Below are positions 62,954-64,000 of a stretch of DNA of 64,000 bases, in pieces. This DNA comes from Alphaproteobacteria bacterium (GTDB lineage: Bacteria > Pseudomonadota > Alphaproteobacteria > Caulobacterales > Maricaulaceae). Every line of letters begins with the position of its first letter. The first letter of the stretch is position 1. The position numbers were made by a program, and so were the translations under genes. Below the pieces are notes generated by a model. It had not been told where the DNA came from and ran no database searches. It saw nothing but the letters and a program-made list of their open reading frames with translations. The stretch spans positions 148,063-212,062 of the forward strand of contig JAAEZM010000005.1 in NCBI GenBank assembly GCA_018222865.1, in the 5' to 3' direction.

Positions 62954-63760
62954 CTAACCCTTGCTTCTATAGTTCACGATTTGCTGTGTTGTGGCCAAGA
63001 GTCGGCCATCCCGGCTCCACATCCGGGCATGCTGGTCGAAAATGCCGTTTCCACCGCGAACGCCGGTGGCCTCGACCAGAAGATAATCCGTACCAACCGC
63101 TGCATAATCCTCTGAAGTCGCATGCAGATAGACACTCATCGACACGGTCGCGATGAGGTCCGGCTTACCAATAATGTAGAAAACCCTTGGGGTGGGCGTG
63201 TCCGCCAAGGCAACAAGCCCAACCGGGTCCAGAGGACGGTCCGGGTCCAGACGAACCCAGGCGACAGACTGCGTTGAGCCTGTCTCCTTGAACGGCAGAT
63301 TGACCGCAGCGCGCATCTCGACCGTCTTGGTCCATTCCATCGGCAATGGGAAGCGCTCACACGCCTCCGGCGGCGGCGCATCCGGGCGCTCACCTTCTGT
63401 CCATTCAACCGTTTCACGCGGCTTGGTCAGAATGCCGAGCGCTTTATTGCAAATTGCTCCGCTCGCCGATGTGGACAGGTCTGCGGACCAGAACTGGGTG
63501 TTCTTGCCCTTCCGGTCACATGAGGCTTGAAGCTCAACCGCCTCTTCGCCGGGCGCTTGCAGGAATTCCGTGGTCAGTGAGACCAGACGCATGTCCGGTT
63601 CACCCGCCTCGATGATAGATCGGGCCATCATGGCGGCACTCCAGCCGCCATAAGGTCCGATCATATTCTTGAAGCCGGGATGGGCGGCCCCACCGAACCG
63701 GGCCTTCCCCTCCTCGCGCGACAGGGTATCCAGCCGCGTGGCTTCGTCAAAAATATGCAT
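62954..63760 (-). CDS. Acyl-CoA thioesterase family protein (TesB-like, tandem hot-dog)
   Basis: A 268-residue protein with two hot-dog-like halves. [20 protein letters not shown], a [12 protein letters not shown] segment, then the C-terminal half [20 protein letters not shown] and [32 protein letters not shown] (shown as separate blocks of each) match the TesB/4HBT_3 group. It hydrolyses acyl-CoA. It starts 4 bp after the stop of the partial gene upstream. Confidence 0.87.
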   Translation of the reverse strand: MHIFDEATRLDTLSREEGKARFGGAAHPGFKNMIGPYGGWSAAMMARSIIEAGEPDMRLVSLTTEFLQAPGEEAVELQASCDRKGKNTQFWSADLSTSASGAICNKALGILTKPRETVEWTEGERPDAPPPEACERFPLPMEWTKTVEMRAAVNLPFKETGSTQSVAWVRLDPDRPLDPVGLVALADTPTPRVFYIIGKPDLIATVSMSVYLHATSEDYAAVGTDYLLVEATGVRGGNGIFDQHARMWSRDGRLLATTQQIVNYRSKG

Positions 63761-63764
63761 GGGT

Positions 63765-64000
63765 CTAGCCCAGCTTGACGCCGAAATGCCCCGCAGCCTT
63801 GCCGAGGAATTTCATAGTCTGCTGACCGCCCTGCTCATAAAGCTCCTGACCGTCTGCTGCGGTAATAGCGTTGATATTGGCCGCAACACCCTCAGGGGTT
63901 TGCTGTTCTGGCGGCAGATATACGCCCGGTGTCTCGTAAACGCGGGTCGCAGCATATCCACCGGCTCCGGCACACAGCACGAGGCGTGATGGCGCATCTT
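63765..64000 (-). CDS. C-terminal end of a probable SDR/oxidoreductase-related protein (partial)
   Basis: The frame is open to the right edge and ends at 63765 (about 77 residues visible: DAPSRLVLCAGAGGYAATRV, ETPGVYLPPEQQTPEGVAAN and TMKFLGKAAGHFGVKLG). The sequence recalls the C-terminal tail of SDR-type dehydrogenases encoded next to thiolases, but the Rossmann fold lies outside the window, so the call is tentative. It is 4 bp upstream of the thioesterase gene in the same operon. Confidence 0.45.
   Translation of the reverse strand, partial: DAPSRLVLCAGAGGYAATRVYETPGVYLPPEQQTPEGVAANINAITAADGQELYEQGGQQTMKFLGKAAGHFGVKLG

Noticed and set aside
1..64000. tRNA, rRNA, CRISPR arrays, insertion sequences, integrases or attachment sites
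   Set aside because: No cloverleaf-like blocks, conserved rRNA stretches, regularly spaced repeats, or transposase/integrase frames were seen.

Overview
This window reads as a contiguous piece of an alphaproteobacterial chromosome, most likely a dimorphic or stalked marine lineage related to Maricaulales/Hyphomonadales/Caulobacterales. The markers for this are a divK-pleD pair, an M23 endopeptidase-bactofilin pair, an RNase E ending in the GWW-type PNPase-docking motif, an NDUFA12-DUF2155-aat block, a phasin with an Ala/Lys tail, and GC-rich codon use throughout. I see no prophage, insertion sequence, CRISPR array, tRNA or rRNA; almost all of the DNA is chromosomal housekeeping.

Layout. 1-2.9 kb: end of a Bcp-type peroxiredoxin, a DUF455 ferritin-like protein, then a cell-shape module (M23 peptidase overlapping a bactofilin). 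2.9-8.7 kb (minus strand): amidase amiC, PBP1A mrcA, prfB with a programmed +1 frameshift, and a methyltransferase. 8.7-19 kb: a 480 bp leader region, rne, M48 protease, COG3146 protein, HIT protein, DUF2855, a small exported protein, DUF2306 and a membrane-bound AraC-type regulator. 19-24.8 kb (minus strand): recQ, clpS-clpA, phasin. 24.8-33.4 kb (plus strand): D,D-carboxypeptidase, topA-rnr-nudix, MFS, rpmG. 33.4-41 kb: divK-pleD, ROK kinase-dinB, hydrolase, RidA, SDR, DsbA-like lipoprotein and a frameshifted VOC gene. 41-46 kb: thiSG, aroQ-accB-accC-aat, DUF2155, NDUFA12. 46-51.5 kb: a degenerate class II ribonucleotide reductase paralogue, a small membrane protein and two exported pentapeptide-repeat proteins. 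51.5-57.2 kb (minus strand): aspS, DUF3237, a small membrane protein, and a D-aminoacylase-like hydrolase with a BASS-type transporter. 57.4-60.7 kb: HxlR regulator, a small exported protein, an M28 peptidase, a strong small-RNA candidate and DUF805. 60.7-64 kb (minus strand): an acyl-CoA operon (SDR end, thioesterase, thiolase, quinone reductase).

Functional links. Envelope growth is heavily represented (amiC, mrcA, M23 peptidase, bactofilin, D,D-carboxypeptidase with SPOR, M48). The N-degron route is present as aat plus clpS-clpA. RNA decay is represented by rne and rnr, and cell-cycle signalling by divK and pleD.

Most unusual items: (1) the NrdJ-like protein at 46320-49259, which keeps the C-terminal accessory domain but has lost the catalytic cysteine finger loop; (2) a candidate trans-acting small RNA at about 60070-60237 with C-rich loops and a strong intrinsic terminator; (3) a single-base frameshift in the VOC gene, whose stop codon overlaps the stop of the opposing DsbA-like gene; (4) the canonical prfB recoding site; (5) an exported pentapeptide protein with a charged helix and proline tail; and (6) two dyads between the HxlR gene and the transporter operon.
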